A DNA stretch of 51,662 bases. Origin: Oscillospiraceae bacterium (GTDB lineage Bacteria; Bacillota; Clostridia; Oscillospirales; Ruminococcaceae). The notes below the pieces were generated by a model. The model was not told where the DNA came from. It ran no database searches and worked only from the letters and a program-made list of their open reading frames with translations. Position 1 is the stretch's first letter, and the number at the start of each line of letters is the position of its first letter. Positions 43,140-51,207 of the stretch are shown piece by piece. The translations under genes and the position numbers were made by a program. Where the stretch lies: assembly GCA_016288755.1 (NCBI GenBank), contig JAEELE010000116.1:1-51662 (forward strand), in the 5' to 3' direction.

Positions 43140-44909
43140 TTCTTGCGGGTGCAGAATGCCGCAGTTGATCAGCAGCTGATCGAGCGGGTCACCCTCCTGA
43201 TAATCGGAGAAGGCTGCGACGGTCAGTCGCTCCGGTGTGCTGCTGCGGTAGTAACGGTATTCTGCGTGCTGCTCGCCGAGTGCGTCTCTGCTCGCGAAAT
43301 GCTGCTCGATCCCGGAGAATATGCGCGCCGGATCGTCGAAATGATAGACGGTCATATTCATCCGCTGCGCCGCGTTATACCAGCTCAGCATCAGATATTT
43401 CGATCTGCCGCGGAAAACCGTCAGCTGCAGCGGCTTGCCCGAATCCCCGAAAATCTGCTCGATGCCTTCCTCCAGCATCGCCCAGTTCTCCGAGAAGTGA
43501 TAGGACTGCTCGTTCTGCAGCCGCGCATACAGACGGCGCAGACTTCGCAGCTGCCGCATCGCGATGAGCTGCGCACTGTCGATCGCAGCGCTCTCGCAGG
43601 TCTGCATCACGCACCGGATCATTTCATTGATCTGCGGCACAGCAACCTTGCTGCCGTCCGGCTCGAAGAACGCCGACACGACCGCGTGGATATACTGCGC
43701 GTGCGTGATCTGCATGTCGGCATCCTCCGCCGTACAGAGCTCCTGCAGCGCCTCCAGCATCGGCTGGAAATTGCCTGCTGCCGCCTCCGCCGCAAACTGG
43801 TGCACGGTCAGCAGCAGCTGCTCGAAATCGCGCGGAGATTTCAGCTGCAGCAGATGCACCGCGTAAAGCCCGAGACGCTCGTCCTCCGTCATGGTCTGAT
43901 GCTTGCCGTCCGCAGCACGGATGCATTCGTTGAGCTGGAGCACATTGAAGCTGCGCTTGATCGTGCGGGGGTTGTATTCGCCGAACGCCGACAGCAGCTT
44001 CACATAGCGGACGGGGTCGGCGGTGGTGGGGATGAACTGCCGTACATAGTTGGTGATATCGTAGGAATTGACCGGCAGCACGAAGGGCACCTGAATGATC
44101 TTATCGAAGAAATTGCGCGCCTTTTCCGTCTGGAAATCGTCGCCGTACTTGCTCCGGAGCCCGCGCTCGACGACCTCCTGATCGACGGCGAGGATGAACA
44201 CGCAGCTGCGGTAGTCAGCGAAATTCTTGAGCCCCTCCATGAGCTCGACGGCGATGCGCGGTTCAAGGCGGTCGAGGTCGTCGATAAAGACGTAGACGCG
44301 GTCGCCGTTCTGCTTGTGGCTGACGATCTCCCCGATCAGCTGCTCGATATTCTCCTTTAATCCCGAGACGATCTCCGCCTTGCTGACCGGGCGTACAGGC
44401 GGGAGGACCGCGGCGCGTTCGGGTCCGTGCGCCTCGGCGGTCTGACCGATCGCCGCCATTGCCTTGCCGAAATAGCTGTCGTCGATGATCTCCTTCGTGG
44501 TGCGCAGGGAGACCTCCATCATGCTTTTCATGCAGCCCAGGATCCGCGCCGATGCTTTGATCGGTTCGGAGGTGCCTGCGTCGTTTCCGGGGCTGTGTGC
44601 CTTGATCCAAGCCTCAAAGCGCTCAAGCATGACACTCAGCAGATCGACAATGAGCTTGTCCTCGCTGCCCAGCGCCGAGAATTGCCATGTGTTGAACGGA
44701 ATGATGCAGGCTTCGTCGCCCTCGCGCGCACTGATATGCTTCTCGATCAGGTTCATGGCAGTGGATTTGCCCGTGCCCCAGTCGCCCTGGATCGCGACGG
44801 TCATCGGGGTGCTGCAGCCGCTGACGAAGTCGGCGATCCCCCTGCAGTGGATGCCCATGCCGAGATGATCCTCTGTCATCGGGCTGTCGGAAAAGCCGTT
44901 GTGATGCAT
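43137..44909 (-). CDS. KAP-family P-loop NTPase
   Basis: A 590-residue protein. Walker A is GDWGTGKST (42-50) and Walker B VYVFIDDLDRLEP near 225, with PFNTWQF and the NPRTIKRSFNVLQLN segment that are typical of KAP NTPases. Members often act in phage exclusion or at the membrane. I see no inserted membrane helices, so it would be soluble. The C-terminal ~130 residues (TVFRGRSKYLMLSWYNAAQR) form an unrecognised domain. It has its own promoter and stands alone as a monocistronic gene. A defence role is plausible but inferred from family only. Confidence 0.85.
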   Translation of the reverse strand: MHHNGFSDSPMTEDHLGMGIHCRGIADFVSGCSTPMTVAIQGDWGTGKSTAMNLIEKHISAREGDEACIIPFNTWQFSALGSEDKLIVDLLSVMLERFEAWIKAHSPGNDAGTSEPIKASARILGCMKSMMEVSLRTTKEIIDDSYFGKAMAAIGQTAEAHGPERAAVLPPVRPVSKAEIVSGLKENIEQLIGEIVSHKQNGDRVYVFIDDLDRLEPRIAVELMEGLKNFADYRSCVFILAVDQEVVERGLRSKYGDDFQTEKARNFFDKIIQVPFVLPVNSYDITNYVRQFIPTTADPVRYVKLLSAFGEYNPRTIKRSFNVLQLNECIRAADGKHQTMTEDERLGLYAVHLLQLKSPRDFEQLLLTVHQFAAEAAAGNFQPMLEALQELCTAEDADMQITHAQYIHAVVSAFFEPDGSKVAVPQINEMIRCVMQTCESAAIDSAQLIAMRQLRSLRRLYARLQNEQSYHFSENWAMLEEGIEQIFGDSGKPLQLTVFRGRSKYLMLSWYNAAQRMNMTVYHFDDPARIFSGIEQHFASRDALGEQHAEYRYYRSSTPERLTVAAFSDYQEGDPLDQLLINCGILHPQE

Positions 44910-44947
44910 ACGGATGTCCTCCTCTTGCGTGAATTGACGTTATCAGC

Positions 44948-44976
44948 ATTATAGCATGATTTTCCTGCAGTGTCAA
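44948..44976 (-). promoter_or_regulatory. Promoter of the KAP NTPase gene
   Basis: Consensus TTGACA (44971-44976), 17-bp spacer, TATAAT (44948-44953) on the minus strand, followed by GAGGAGG before ATG 44909. Confidence 0.88.
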
Positions 44977-45063
44977 GAAAGGAGGCGAGGAGGCAAATGA
45001 AAGTGATTTGCCGTTCCGCCGCCCGCTGTATGCCCAAAAAACCGGGCGAGGGAGCAATCACGC

Positions 45064-45150
45064 ACCCTCGCCGATTAGATATCAGATATTAGAGATGAGA
45101 GCTTAGAATTTCGTTCACTTCTAACCTCTAACCTCTCCATTCTCTAACTT
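45064..45150. repeat. Heptamer-repeat element F
   Basis: A short purine arm (TATTAGAGATGAGAGCTTAGAA) split around TTTCGTTC from a pyrimidine arm (CACTTCTAACCTCTAACC; CTCTAACTTCTA) immediately after the CE1 gene stop on the minus strand. Confidence 0.65.
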
Positions 45151-46869
45151 CTACTTGAACACCCAGCGGAAGAAGTTGTAGAAAATCTTGGTGCCGACGC
45201 CGCCGTCATGACCGCCGTTCGGAACGGACATCCAGAGGTTCGGAGTGCCGTTCTTGTCGAGCAGCTCATGATACTGCTGCGGGAAGGTGCCGACAACGCC
45301 GTCATTGGTGCCGCCCGCGATCATGATGAGATACGGGCACTTGTCGTCGCTGACCTTGAAGTCCTCGTTCTTCAGTCTGGCGGTGCGCTCCCAGTTGTAG
45401 CTGCCGAGGTGGTTCGCAAGGAAGCTGTCGCTTGCCGGAACAATGCCCGGTGCCGGCGAGGATGCGCACACATAGCCGAACACGTCAGGACGGACGATGC
45501 CGCAGTAGAGCGACTCTCTGCCGCCCATCGAGAAGCCCGCGATCGCCGTGTGCTCTCTGCCGGTCATGATCGACCAGTGCTCCTGTGCATACGGGATGAT
45601 GCTCTCGACAACGTCATAGATGAAGTCGTCGTATTTGTCCATCACATCCATCGTAATATTGAAGCCGGGGCTGCCGTTCGTGTTCGGATCGGTATACATC
45701 TGCGTGAAGATGATGATAAACGGCTCTGCCTCGCCGCTGGCGATCATGTTGGACGCCATTTCCTGCACGCCGAAGCCGGACAGCATGCTGCTCTCGTCGC
45801 CGAAGATGCCGTGGTTCATAATAAGCAGATTGTATTTCTTGGACGGGCTGTAATCACTGGGGATCCAGTAATACGCACCCTTATTGTGATTTGCCTTCTT
45901 GGAGAAGTACTCAAAGTGTTTGCATTCACCCGATTTGCTGCCCGTGACATTGCCGGGAACGTCCTGCGTCATTGTCGGCGAGACCTTTGCCATGAATTCC
46001 TTTGCGCTCATGTGTTCGCCCGACGGTGTATCGCTGCTGACGGTCGTCTGGCTCTGCGGCGGATCGGTGATGACCGGCGGCGTAGTCGTTGTCGTTGTCG
46101 TTTCATTCTGACCGCTCGTGCCCGCAAGCAGAAGCCGCTTCAGCAGCGTCAGGTCTTTGCCGTTGAGGCTGCCGCCGGCGTCCAGATCGCCGGTATCAAG
46201 GAAAACGCCGGTCTTGCTCTTTGCGATCAGATAATCCCGCAGAGCAGCGGCATCCTTTGCGTCAACCTTCCCGTCATGGTTGACATCGCCGCGCTTGAAG
46301 TCGCCCGAAGGAACCGTGCTGCCCTCCTCAGTGATGTAAACCTCGTCGACATAGAAATCGGTCTTGGACTCGTCTGTCTCGATGTAGAGCAGCAGCGTCT
46401 GCGCGTCGGAAGGGATCTGGTACGAGCTGTTTTCGAGAGTCGCCCACATGCCCGACGCGACATCCTTTTCCGCGATGTGCCCGTACTGACTGCCGCCGCC
46501 GAACGGATTGGCGCCGCCGCCGCCCGTGGTGTACTCCAGAGACAGCTTGAAGTGCACCGCCATCGGCGACCCCTGCTGCAGCACAGAAGCCGAGAAGCTG
46601 TAGGTGCTGCCGGGCTTGAAGGTCGCGGTGTCGAGCGTGTAGCCGATGCCGCACCAGCTTTCGGAGCGGCTTGTGACCGCAGCAGAGCCGGAGCCCTTCG
46701 CCGCGACTGCGGTCGATGCCGCAACGGTCGCGGTGCCGCGCGCCGTCCAGCCGTCCAGACCGCCCTCAAAGCCTGCGTGGAGCAGCGCATCTGCTGCTGA
46801 CGCCGGCGCCAGTGTCAGCGATCCCGCTGCAATCAGAAGAGAGAGAAATGCCGAGAGTTGTTTTTTCAT
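45151..46869 (-). CDS. CE1 family esterase with N-terminal CBM22-like module and central dockerin
   Basis: A 572-residue secreted protein. Signal peptide (about 1-26, ends ASA); CBM22-like xylan-binding module (about 28-180; FEGGLDGWTARG, WCGIGYTLDT); dockerin (about 192-250; loops DVNHDGKVDAKDA and DLDAGGSLNGKDL); Thr/Pro linker; CE1 alpha/beta-hydrolase domain (about 290-572). The nucleophile elbow is GFSMGG, with IMNHGIFGDESS before it and NGGHDGG near the end (probable catalytic His). CE1 enzymes remove ferulic or acetic acid from xylan. It is divergent from the AraC-type regulator gene and probably controlled by it. Confidence 0.9.
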   Translation of the reverse strand: MKKQLSAFLSLLIAAGSLTLAPASAADALLHAGFEGGLDGWTARGTATVAASTAVAAKGSGSAAVTSRSESWCGIGYTLDTATFKPGSTYSFSASVLQQGSPMAVHFKLSLEYTTGGGGANPFGGGSQYGHIAEKDVASGMWATLENSSYQIPSDAQTLLLYIETDESKTDFYVDEVYITEEGSTVPSGDFKRGDVNHDGKVDAKDAAALRDYLIAKSKTGVFLDTGDLDAGGSLNGKDLTLLKRLLLAGTSGQNETTTTTTTPPVITDPPQSQTTVSSDTPSGEHMSAKEFMAKVSPTMTQDVPGNVTGSKSGECKHFEYFSKKANHNKGAYYWIPSDYSPSKKYNLLIMNHGIFGDESSMLSGFGVQEMASNMIASGEAEPFIIIFTQMYTDPNTNGSPGFNITMDVMDKYDDFIYDVVESIIPYAQEHWSIMTGREHTAIAGFSMGGRESLYCGIVRPDVFGYVCASSPAPGIVPASDSFLANHLGSYNWERTARLKNEDFKVSDDKCPYLIMIAGGTNDGVVGTFPQQYHELLDKNGTPNLWMSVPNGGHDGGVGTKIFYNFFRWVFK

Positions 46870-46966
46870 AGAGATAACGTCCTTTCAATAAAAAAATGCC
46901 CCCAAAATGAAAGAAACGGATGTACGTCCGGAGATTTATATTATTTGCCGGATCGTATATACCTCC

Positions 46967-46994
46967 AATATGATTATATATGGAAGATTGTCAA
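46967..46994 (-). promoter_or_regulatory. Possible promoter of the CE1 gene
   Basis: On the minus strand, TTGACA (46989-46994), then a 16-bp spacer and a poor -10 (CATATT, 46967-46972). A weak -10 would fit an activator-dependent promoter. Confidence 0.45.
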
Positions 46995-47020
46995 GCATCA
47001 ATAGAAAAATCGTAGATTAA

Positions 47021-47032
47021 GTGGACAAAACA
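47021..47032 (-). promoter_or_regulatory. Shared 12-nt motif TGTTTTGTCCAC, CE1 copy
   Basis: Reading toward the CE1 gene, TGTTTTGTCCAC lies 26 nt before the putative -35 box. The same 12 bases occur in the same orientation before the GH5 promoter (49430-49441). Candidate operator for the regulator encoded between them. Confidence 0.5.
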
Positions 47033-47063
47033 ACGATATCTTGTGTACTGTTTTCAGTCGGTT

Positions 47064-47075
47064 CGCATATATGCG
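47064..47075. promoter_or_regulatory. Perfect palindrome CGCATATATGCG
   Basis: A 12-bp perfect palindrome in the 350-bp intergenic region between the divergent CE1 and regulator genes. It may be an operator, but no second copy is seen nearby. The rest of this gap holds the two promoters and no gene. Confidence 0.35.
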
Positions 47076-47156
47076 ATCGGAAGCAATGTATAAAATGCAC
47101 GCATCTGCGGGGAATTATTCTGTACTGAAGATGCATTTCCCTGCCGCCGATATGCA

Positions 47157-47185
47157 TTGCACTTTTCCGCCGGATATGCTATAAT
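47157..47185 (+). promoter_or_regulatory. Promoter of the AraC-type regulator (extended -10)
   Basis: TTGCAC (47157-47162), 17-bp spacer, TGCTATAAT (-10 box 47180-47185). About 35 nt before ATG 47220, which follows GAGGAACGGGGGG. Confidence 0.8.
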
Positions 47186-47219
47186 ATGATATCATCAGAA
47201 GAGGAACGGGGGGACCGGC

Positions 47220-49424
47220 ATGAAAAAGGACAGCTGCCTGATCGGTGTTGTCGGCGCTGAGGTCAACAGCATCGAGCAGCGGCAGATTCTCAGCGGCATC
47301 GTTGCACGAGCGCAGGCATGCGGCGTGCAGGTCAGCGTGCTGTCAAACCTCTATAATCCGCTCGAGCCCGCGCGCGCTGACTGCTCCGACAACCGCATCT
47401 ACGACCTGATCGGCGCCCCGGTCTTCGATGCGCTGATTTTGCTCTCGGAATCGTTCGTCAATCCGGCGCTCAGCCAGAGGCTCCGCTGCCTGCTGGAGCA
47501 GCGCACGGACATCCCCGTGCTGCTGGTCGGCACAGAGCCTGAATGGTTTGATTCGGCGCGGTTTCAGAGCATCAACACCAGCGACCGCGACGACCTCGAG
47601 GCGATCACCGACCATCTGATCGACCGGTGCGGCTATACACAGATCGCGCTGCTGACCGGTCCGCTCTCGCTCGATATCTCGCATGTGCGCATCGACGGCT
47701 ACCGCAGATCACTGGAAAAGCACGGCATCCCGTTCGACGAAGCGCTTGTCACGGAGGGCGATTTCTGGTATTACTCCGGGGAGCGCCTCGCCGAACGGTA
47801 TCTCAGCGGCGCCCAGCCGATGCCGCAGGCACTGATCTGCGCCAACGATTATATGGCATTCGGCGTGCTCGACGCCTTCTCCGCGGCGGACAAGGATATC
47901 CGCGAATACATGGCTGTCGCCGGCTATGAGCATATCCCGGAGCGGAATCTTCACACGCCCCTGCTGACCACCTTCCGGCGTAACCGCCATGCACTCGGTG
48001 TCGCTGCGGTCGATATTCTCCTGCGGCGCTTGGCGCGCGAGCCGGAGCAGCCCTTCATCCCGCCGCAGGGGCAGATGATCGGCGGGCAGACCTGTCCCGG
48101 CGGCATGACCGTGGAACAGATGCACGGCGAACTGACCCGCGCGCGCACCGGCAGGCAGTACGCCGACTGGACGCTGAAATCCGAGATGGATTCCCAGCTG
48201 ACCGAATGCCGCAATCTCGACGAATTCACGCAGATCCTCGGCGATTTTCTCTTTATGGTGCGGAACGCCACCGACATTGTGCTCTGCCTCTATGAGGACA
48301 TGTTCCGCCAGAGCGATTCCCGCGGCGACACGCTCATCTGCCGCAGCATCAACCCGTGGGGCGACCGCAGACCCTTCACCGCAAAGCAGTCGGAGCTGCC
48401 TGCGCTCATCCGCCGGAGCAGCAAAACGGCGGTCTGCTATCTGAACCCGATCTTTTTCAAGGATGAGCTGCTCGGCTGCTGCATTGCGGAATACGAATCG
48501 CCGGATACCTATGACGACACCTATCGCTACTGGCTGAAATCGGTCTCCAATGCGCTGGAGTTTCTGCGGCTGAAATCCGATGTACGCTATCTGCTGCAGT
48601 GCCGCACGCTCTCCCCCTCCTATGACAGCATGACCGGCATGTTCAGCCGCGACGGTCTGCGCGATGCGCTGCAGTTCCTGCTCAATGCCCGGAAGCCCGC
48701 GTCTGTCACCGCCGCGGCAGTCCGGCTGACCTTTGCAGCCGGTGCGCAGACCTCTGCCGAAAAAACGAAATCCGCCGTGCAGAGCCTGCTGGCTTCGACT
48801 GCCGTCATCAAGCGCTTTCACGGCAGCAGCGGCATCATCGGGCGGCTCTCCGAGAACGATTTTCTGCTGCTGTTTCCCGGCAGCGCGGCGTCCCCGGACA
48901 TGCTCGCCGATGCAGTCGTCACCGAGATCTGCGCGGACCCCGGCTGCAAAGCGTACACATCCGACATTCAGATCGCGGCGGTCGGTGCGGAGATCGCCGC
49001 AGAGAACGCCCGGTTTCCCGCCGTCGAGCAGCAGATGCTCGGTGCACTGAATGCATTGCAGCAGCTCCGTTCGGAGCGCAGACGTTCGCCGCACTTCGAG
49101 CGGCTCTACAGGCTGCACCGGCAGATCATGCGCGACCCGCTGACAACCGCCGCGCTGCAGGATGCCGCCGACTCGATGAACCTGAACGTCAACCACTTCA
49201 ACCGCATCTACAAGCAGTGCATCGGCGTCAGCTTTCATCAGGACACCATCCGTGCAAGGCTGCGGCACGCAAAGCATCTGCTGATCAGCGGGGATGCGCC
49301 CGTCACAGGGGTTGCCGAAGCCTGCGGGTATACGGACGGAAAATATTTCATCCGGCAGTTTTCCGCAGAGACCGGATGCTCCCCGCAGCAGTACCGGAAA
49401 AAAATCCGGGAATATTTTTCATAG
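47220..49424 (+). CDS. AraC-family regulator with LacI-like sensor, GAF-like and degenerate GGDEF domains
   Basis: A 734-residue regulator. Residues 1-290 resemble the periplasmic-binding/LacI sugar-sensor fold (IGVVGAEVNSIEQRQILSGI; DHLIDRCGYTQIALLTG; ALICANDYMAFGVLDAF). Residues about 305-465 look like a GAF-type region. Residues about 475-620 match a GGDEF layout (DSMTGMFSRDGL) with the signature changed to SENDF (GRLSENDFLLLFPG), so cyclic-di-GMP synthesis is not expected. Residues 630-734 are an AraC helix-turn-helix (AADSMNLNVNHFNRIYKQ; VTGVAEACGYTDGKYFIRQF). No signal peptide or membrane helix is seen, so it should sense an imported sugar. It sits between CE1 and GH5 dockerin genes. 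Confidence 0.88.
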   Translation: MKKDSCLIGVVGAEVNSIEQRQILSGIVARAQACGVQVSVLSNLYNPLEPARADCSDNRIYDLIGAPVFDALILLSESFVNPALSQRLRCLLEQRTDIPVLLVGTEPEWFDSARFQSINTSDRDDLEAITDHLIDRCGYTQIALLTGPLSLDISHVRIDGYRRSLEKHGIPFDEALVTEGDFWYYSGERLAERYLSGAQPMPQALICANDYMAFGVLDAFSAADKDIREYMAVAGYEHIPERNLHTPLLTTFRRNRHALGVAAVDILLRRLAREPEQPFIPPQGQMIGGQTCPGGMTVEQMHGELTRARTGRQYADWTLKSEMDSQLTECRNLDEFTQILGDFLFMVRNATDIVLCLYEDMFRQSDSRGDTLICRSINPWGDRRPFTAKQSELPALIRRSSKTAVCYLNPIFFKDELLGCCIAEYESPDTYDDTYRYWLKSVSNALEFLRLKSDVRYLLQCRTLSPSYDSMTGMFSRDGLRDALQFLLNARKPASVTAAAVRLTFAAGAQTSAEKTKSAVQSLLASTAVIKRFHGSSGIIGRLSENDFLLLFPGSAASPDMLADAVVTEICADPGCKAYTSDIQIAAVGAEIAAENARFPAVEQQMLGALNALQQLRSERRRSPHFERLYRLHRQIMRDPLTTAALQDAADSMNLNVNHFNRIYKQCIGVSFHQDTIRARLRHAKHLLISGDAPVTGVAEACGYTDGKYFIRQFSAETGCSPQQYRKKIREYFS

Positions 49425-49429
49425 CTGCA

Positions 49430-49441
49430 TGTTTTGTCCAC
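49430..49441 (+). promoter_or_regulatory. Shared 12-nt motif TGTTTTGTCCAC, GH5 copy
   Basis: Six bases after the regulator stop and 19 nt before the -35 box of the GH5 promoter. Identical to the CE1 copy and in the same orientation relative to its gene, a spacing that suits an upstream activator. Confidence 0.5.
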
Positions 49442-49460
49442 CTCTTCACGGAATTGTGGG

Positions 49461-49489
49461 TTGACGGTGCGCTCCGAAAATCGTATAAT
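49461..49489 (+). promoter_or_regulatory. Promoter of the GH5 leader
   Basis: TTGACG (49461-49466), 17-bp spacer, TATAAT (49484-49489). Transcription should start near 49496, about 148 nt before the GH5 start codon. Confidence 0.85.
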
Positions 49490-49503
49490 ATGGGTGAGAT
49501 CAC

Positions 49504-49608
49504 GCAGGAGCACGCGGCTTCATTCTGAAGCACCTGCGAACAGATTTCGCCCCCTGCGGCGCAAATCCCCGGTCCCGAATCAAACGGGGATTTGTGCCCC
49601 CTTTTTTT
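49504..49608 (+). promoter_or_regulatory. Attenuator-like leader of the GH5 gene
   Basis: Between the promoter and GH5 lies a 14-bp intrinsic terminator: 49558-49571 pairs with 49585-49598, then CCC and seven T (49602-49608). Just before it, GATTTCGCC (49543-49551) can pair with GGCGCAAATC (49558-49567), using the same bases as the terminator's left arm, so it would act as an anti-terminator. An upstream hairpin (GCTTCA/TGAAGC inside GCAGG/CCTGC, 49504-49537) may be the sensing part. No leader peptide or known riboswitch is recognised. A simple end-of-regulator terminator is the alternative, but the promoter lies before it. Confidence 0.6.
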
Positions 49609-49643
49609 GCCGTGAACTGTATATCAGAAAGGAGCGTCCCGCT

Positions 49644-51023
49644 ATGAAGCATTACCGGATTCTTTCTGCGGCGGCTGCCGCACTGCTGACGCTGACCTGC
49701 TGCAGCCTTCCCGCCTCTGCGTCGGGAGAGATGCGCGATATTTCGACGATGGAGCTTGTCCGTGACATGGGCATCGGCATCAATCTCGGCAACACGCTCG
49801 AATGCTGCCCGGATTGGTACGGTGAGGACTGGATCGCAAAATGGAGCGACGGCACGCCCGAAAACTATGAGACCGGCTGGGGCAGCCCGGTCATCACCAA
49901 GGAGATCATCGAGGGCATGGCGAAGGAGGGCTTCGGCGTGCTGCGCGTGCCGGTCGCGTGGTCCAATAAAATGGAGCATGACGGCACCTTCACGATCAAC
50001 AGGGATTATGACGCGCGCGTGCACCAGATCGTCGACTGGGCACTCGAAAGCGGCATGTATGTCATCATCAATATCCACTGGGACGGCGGCTGGGTCAACA
50101 ATTTCCCCGATGCCAAGGACGAGAGCATGCAGCGCTTCGCCCACATGTGGGAGCAGATCGCAGAGAGCTTCCGCGATTACGGTGACGATCTGATGTTCGA
50201 GTCGCAGAATGAGGAGCTCGGCTGGGAGAAGATCTGGAATCCGTGGAGCGGCACGCAGGAGCAGAAGGCTGTCTCCTATGCGCTGTGCAATGAGGTCAAC
50301 CAGAAATTCGTCGATGTGGTGCGCGCCTCGGGCGGCAACAACGCAAAGCGTCATCTGCTGATCTCCGGATACAACACCGGCATCGACCGCACCTGCGACG
50401 GGCTTTTCAAAATGCCGGATGACCCCGCAAACCGCATGGCGGTCTCCGTGCACTATTACTCCCCCGCCGGATTTGCGATTCTGGAGGAGGACGCGGACTG
50501 GGGCAAGGCTTCTGCGACATGGGGCTCCGATCAGGAATACGCCTCGCTGCGCAGTGAGATGGACATGCTGAAAAGAACCTTCACCGACAAGGGGATCCCG
50601 GTCATCATCGGCGAATACGGCTGCCCGACCAAGAACAAGGAGCCCGAATCCGTGCGGCGCTTCCTCACCGCAGTCTGTGACGAGGCGTACCAGCGCGGTC
50701 ACTGCCCGGTGCTGTGGTCGACCCCCGGCGGACATTACAACCGCGAGACCTGCAAAATGGAGGATCAGCAGCTGCAGCAGAATCTCTATCAGATCGGCGG
50801 AAAGGCATTCTCGCCCAAAGCCGCAGAGCAGACGCAGCCCGCTGCCGGCGATATCAATCAGGACGGCACGGTTTCCGTTGCAGATGTGGTCGCACTGCAG
50901 AAATATCTGCTCGGTCTGGACACACTCTCCGCAGAGGCGGCTGCCGTCGCCGATCTCAACGCGGACGGCAAGCTCAATGCAGCGGACTTCACACTGTTAA
51001 AGCGGATTCTTCTTCAGGAATAA
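49644..51023 (+). CDS. GH5 endoglucanase with C-terminal dockerin
   Basis: A 459-residue secreted cellulase. Signal peptide (about 1-27, ends ASA); GH5 (beta/alpha)8 domain about 30-385; dockerin about 395-455 (loops DINQDGTVSVADV and DLNADGKLNAADF). Acid/base Glu190 lies in SQNEELGW and nucleophile Glu324 in VIIGEYGCP. The GINLGNTLE start, HWDGGW and SVHYYSPAGFAI are typical of endoglucanases of the GH5_4 type. The ATG at 49644 follows AAAGGAG. It is downstream of the AraC-type regulator, with its own promoter and an attenuator-like leader. Confidence 0.93.
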   Translation: MKHYRILSAAAAALLTLTCCSLPASASGEMRDISTMELVRDMGIGINLGNTLECCPDWYGEDWIAKWSDGTPENYETGWGSPVITKEIIEGMAKEGFGVLRVPVAWSNKMEHDGTFTINRDYDARVHQIVDWALESGMYVIINIHWDGGWVNNFPDAKDESMQRFAHMWEQIAESFRDYGDDLMFESQNEELGWEKIWNPWSGTQEQKAVSYALCNEVNQKFVDVVRASGGNNAKRHLLISGYNTGIDRTCDGLFKMPDDPANRMAVSVHYYSPAGFAILEEDADWGKASATWGSDQEYASLRSEMDMLKRTFTDKGIPVIIGEYGCPTKNKEPESVRRFLTAVCDEAYQRGHCPVLWSTPGGHYNRETCKMEDQQLQQNLYQIGGKAFSPKAAEQTQPAAGDINQDGTVSVADVVALQKYLLGLDTLSAEAAAVADLNADGKLNAADFTLLKRILLQE

Positions 51024-51053
51024 CCTCCTCATTTCCAAAAGAGAATTCATATC

Positions 51054-51088
51054 AAAAAGGAGCGGTTTCCATGCCGCTCCTTTTGATT
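51054..51088 (+). terminator. Intrinsic terminator of the GH5 gene
   Basis: AAAAAGGAGCGG pairs with CCGCTCCTTTT and is followed by GATTTT. Confidence 0.88.
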
Positions 51089-51172
51089 TTCCTGCGGGGG
51101 CTCGGGGGTGAAACCTCCAATATCATCCGTCAAGGCGGCTTCCGTCGGAGACACCGATTTCTGCAGACAGCA

Positions 51173-51201
51173 CACCGCCCGGACAGCATATCCGGGCGGT
51201 G
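51173..51201 (-). other. Stem-loop after the edge dockerin gene
   Basis: CACCGCCCGGA and TCCGGGCGGTG form an 11-bp stem just beyond the stop of the minus-strand dockerin gene. It lacks a T-run, so it is a weak terminator or a protective 3' hairpin. Confidence 0.5.
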
Positions 51202-51207
51202 TTCTGA

